Assembly (NCBI GenBank): GCA_964570625.1
Contig: CAZMYW010000012.1
Coordinates: 1-64,000 of the forward strand
Reading direction: 5' to 3'
DNA length: 64,000 nucleotides
Source of the DNA: JBFLXB01 sp964570625
GTDB lineage: Bacteria; Nitrospirota; Nitrospiria; 2-01-FULL-66-17
In this document: positions 63,759 to 64,000 of the stretch, piece after piece
Layout of the letters: every line of letters begins with the position of its first letter
How positions within the stretch are numbered: position 1 is the stretch's first letter
Program-made: the position numbers and the translations under genes
Notes under the pieces: generated by a model
The model's input: the letters and a program-made list of their open reading frames with translations, nothing else
Database searches by the model: none
Told to the model about the DNA's origin: nothing

Positions 63759-64000
63759 CTACGGAGTGCTCGACAGAGACTCTAGACGGGCGGCCCCTGC
63801 AAGAGCATCCGGGTTGTCAGGATCCTCATCCAGCACACGACGGAACTCCACCGCAGCACGCACCACGTCTCCCGACCCTTCGAACGCGTGAGCACGGACT
63901 AACGCGACCCGCCACCGCCACGCCGGGTCGTCTCCGATCAAACGTATCACGCGGTCGCAGTAGACCAACGCGGCGCGGAAGGCCCCTTGCTCAACTTTGG
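63759..64000 (-). CDS. TPR-repeat protein, partial (C-terminal end)
   Basis: The frame is open to the right window edge, so only the last 79 codons are visible. Helical repeats of TPR kind are seen (ALVYCDRVIRLIGDDPAW, AAVEFRRVLDEDPDNPDALA). The protein ends SLSSTP. The N-terminal part lies outside the window, so the role is unknown. Confidence 0.65.
   Translation of the reverse strand, partial: KVEQGAFRAALVYCDRVIRLIGDDPAWRWRVALVRAHAFEGSGDVVRAAVEFRRVLDEDPDNPDALAGAARLESLSSTP

Overview
The window is GC-rich, gene-dense bacterial chromosome with mostly head-to-tail genes joined by ATGA or GTGA stop/start overlaps. It encodes lipid A synthesis (LpxC), LPS assembly (LptE), two-membrane type IV pilus parts and lipoproteins, so the cell is Gram-negative. 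Gene content (paired DabB/DabA carbon-uptake genes, a PII-like protein, SBBP/kelch surface protein, c-type haem protein) would fit a chemolithoautotroph such as a member of Nitrospirota. That placement is an inference from content, not a tested phylogeny. No insertion sequence, prophage or CRISPR array was seen.

Layout. 1-5.3 kb: a minus-strand type IV pilus operon (pilC-pilB-pilM-pilN-pilO and a further gene cut by the window edge) behind a good sigma70-like promoter. 5.4-11 kb: mazG, an SDR, a broken reductase stub, a sulfotransferase, a TylF-type methyltransferase, then small redox and sulfur proteins (Rieske, rhodanese, MBL fold, DUF971). 11-17 kb: leuS-lptE-holA, rpsT on the other strand, and murJ. 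17-20.5 kb: an FG-GAP lipoprotein and a HARE-HTH protein. 20.5-28.3 kb: lpxC, the amgK-murU pair, ileS-lspA-rluD and a small XRE regulator. 28.4-35.5 kb: nagZ-pepA-queE, ettA, a PolB-type exonuclease and an NhaD-type antiporter. 35.6-36.7 kb: cspA with an unusual promoter-terminator leader, and a 2H phosphodiesterase. 36.8-46.2 kb: the inorganic-carbon island. 46.4-55.2 kb: a HEAT-like protein with an HD-GYP phosphodiesterase, a decayed AraC-type fragment, and a 1560-residue exported SBBP/kelch protein. 55.2-64 kb: tRNA-Met(CAT), two FGE-sulfatase proteins, a methyltransferase, serS, galT, pdxST, a Fis-type regulator and a partial TPR protein.

The two most notable systems are these. (1) The carbon island reads mpsC, then promoter-hairpin-terminator leader, dabB2, a 49-codon remnant of a second dabA, dabB1, intact dabA and a PII-like gene. 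The remnant records a tandem dabB-dabA duplication. Both internal deletions kept frame, so the stub still links dabB2 translation to dabB1. (2) The leader of the large exported SBBP/kelch protein carries a convincing c-di-GMP-I (GEMM) riboswitch. An HD-GYP domain protein, a candidate c-di-GMP phosphodiesterase, lies about 5 kb away, suggesting c-di-GMP control of a surface protein.

Other linked functions: NagZ, AmgK and MurU give a peptidoglycan-recycling route, MurJ exports the cell-wall precursor, and LpxC with LptE serve the outer membrane. Function calls rest on motif recognition by eye; no database search was run.
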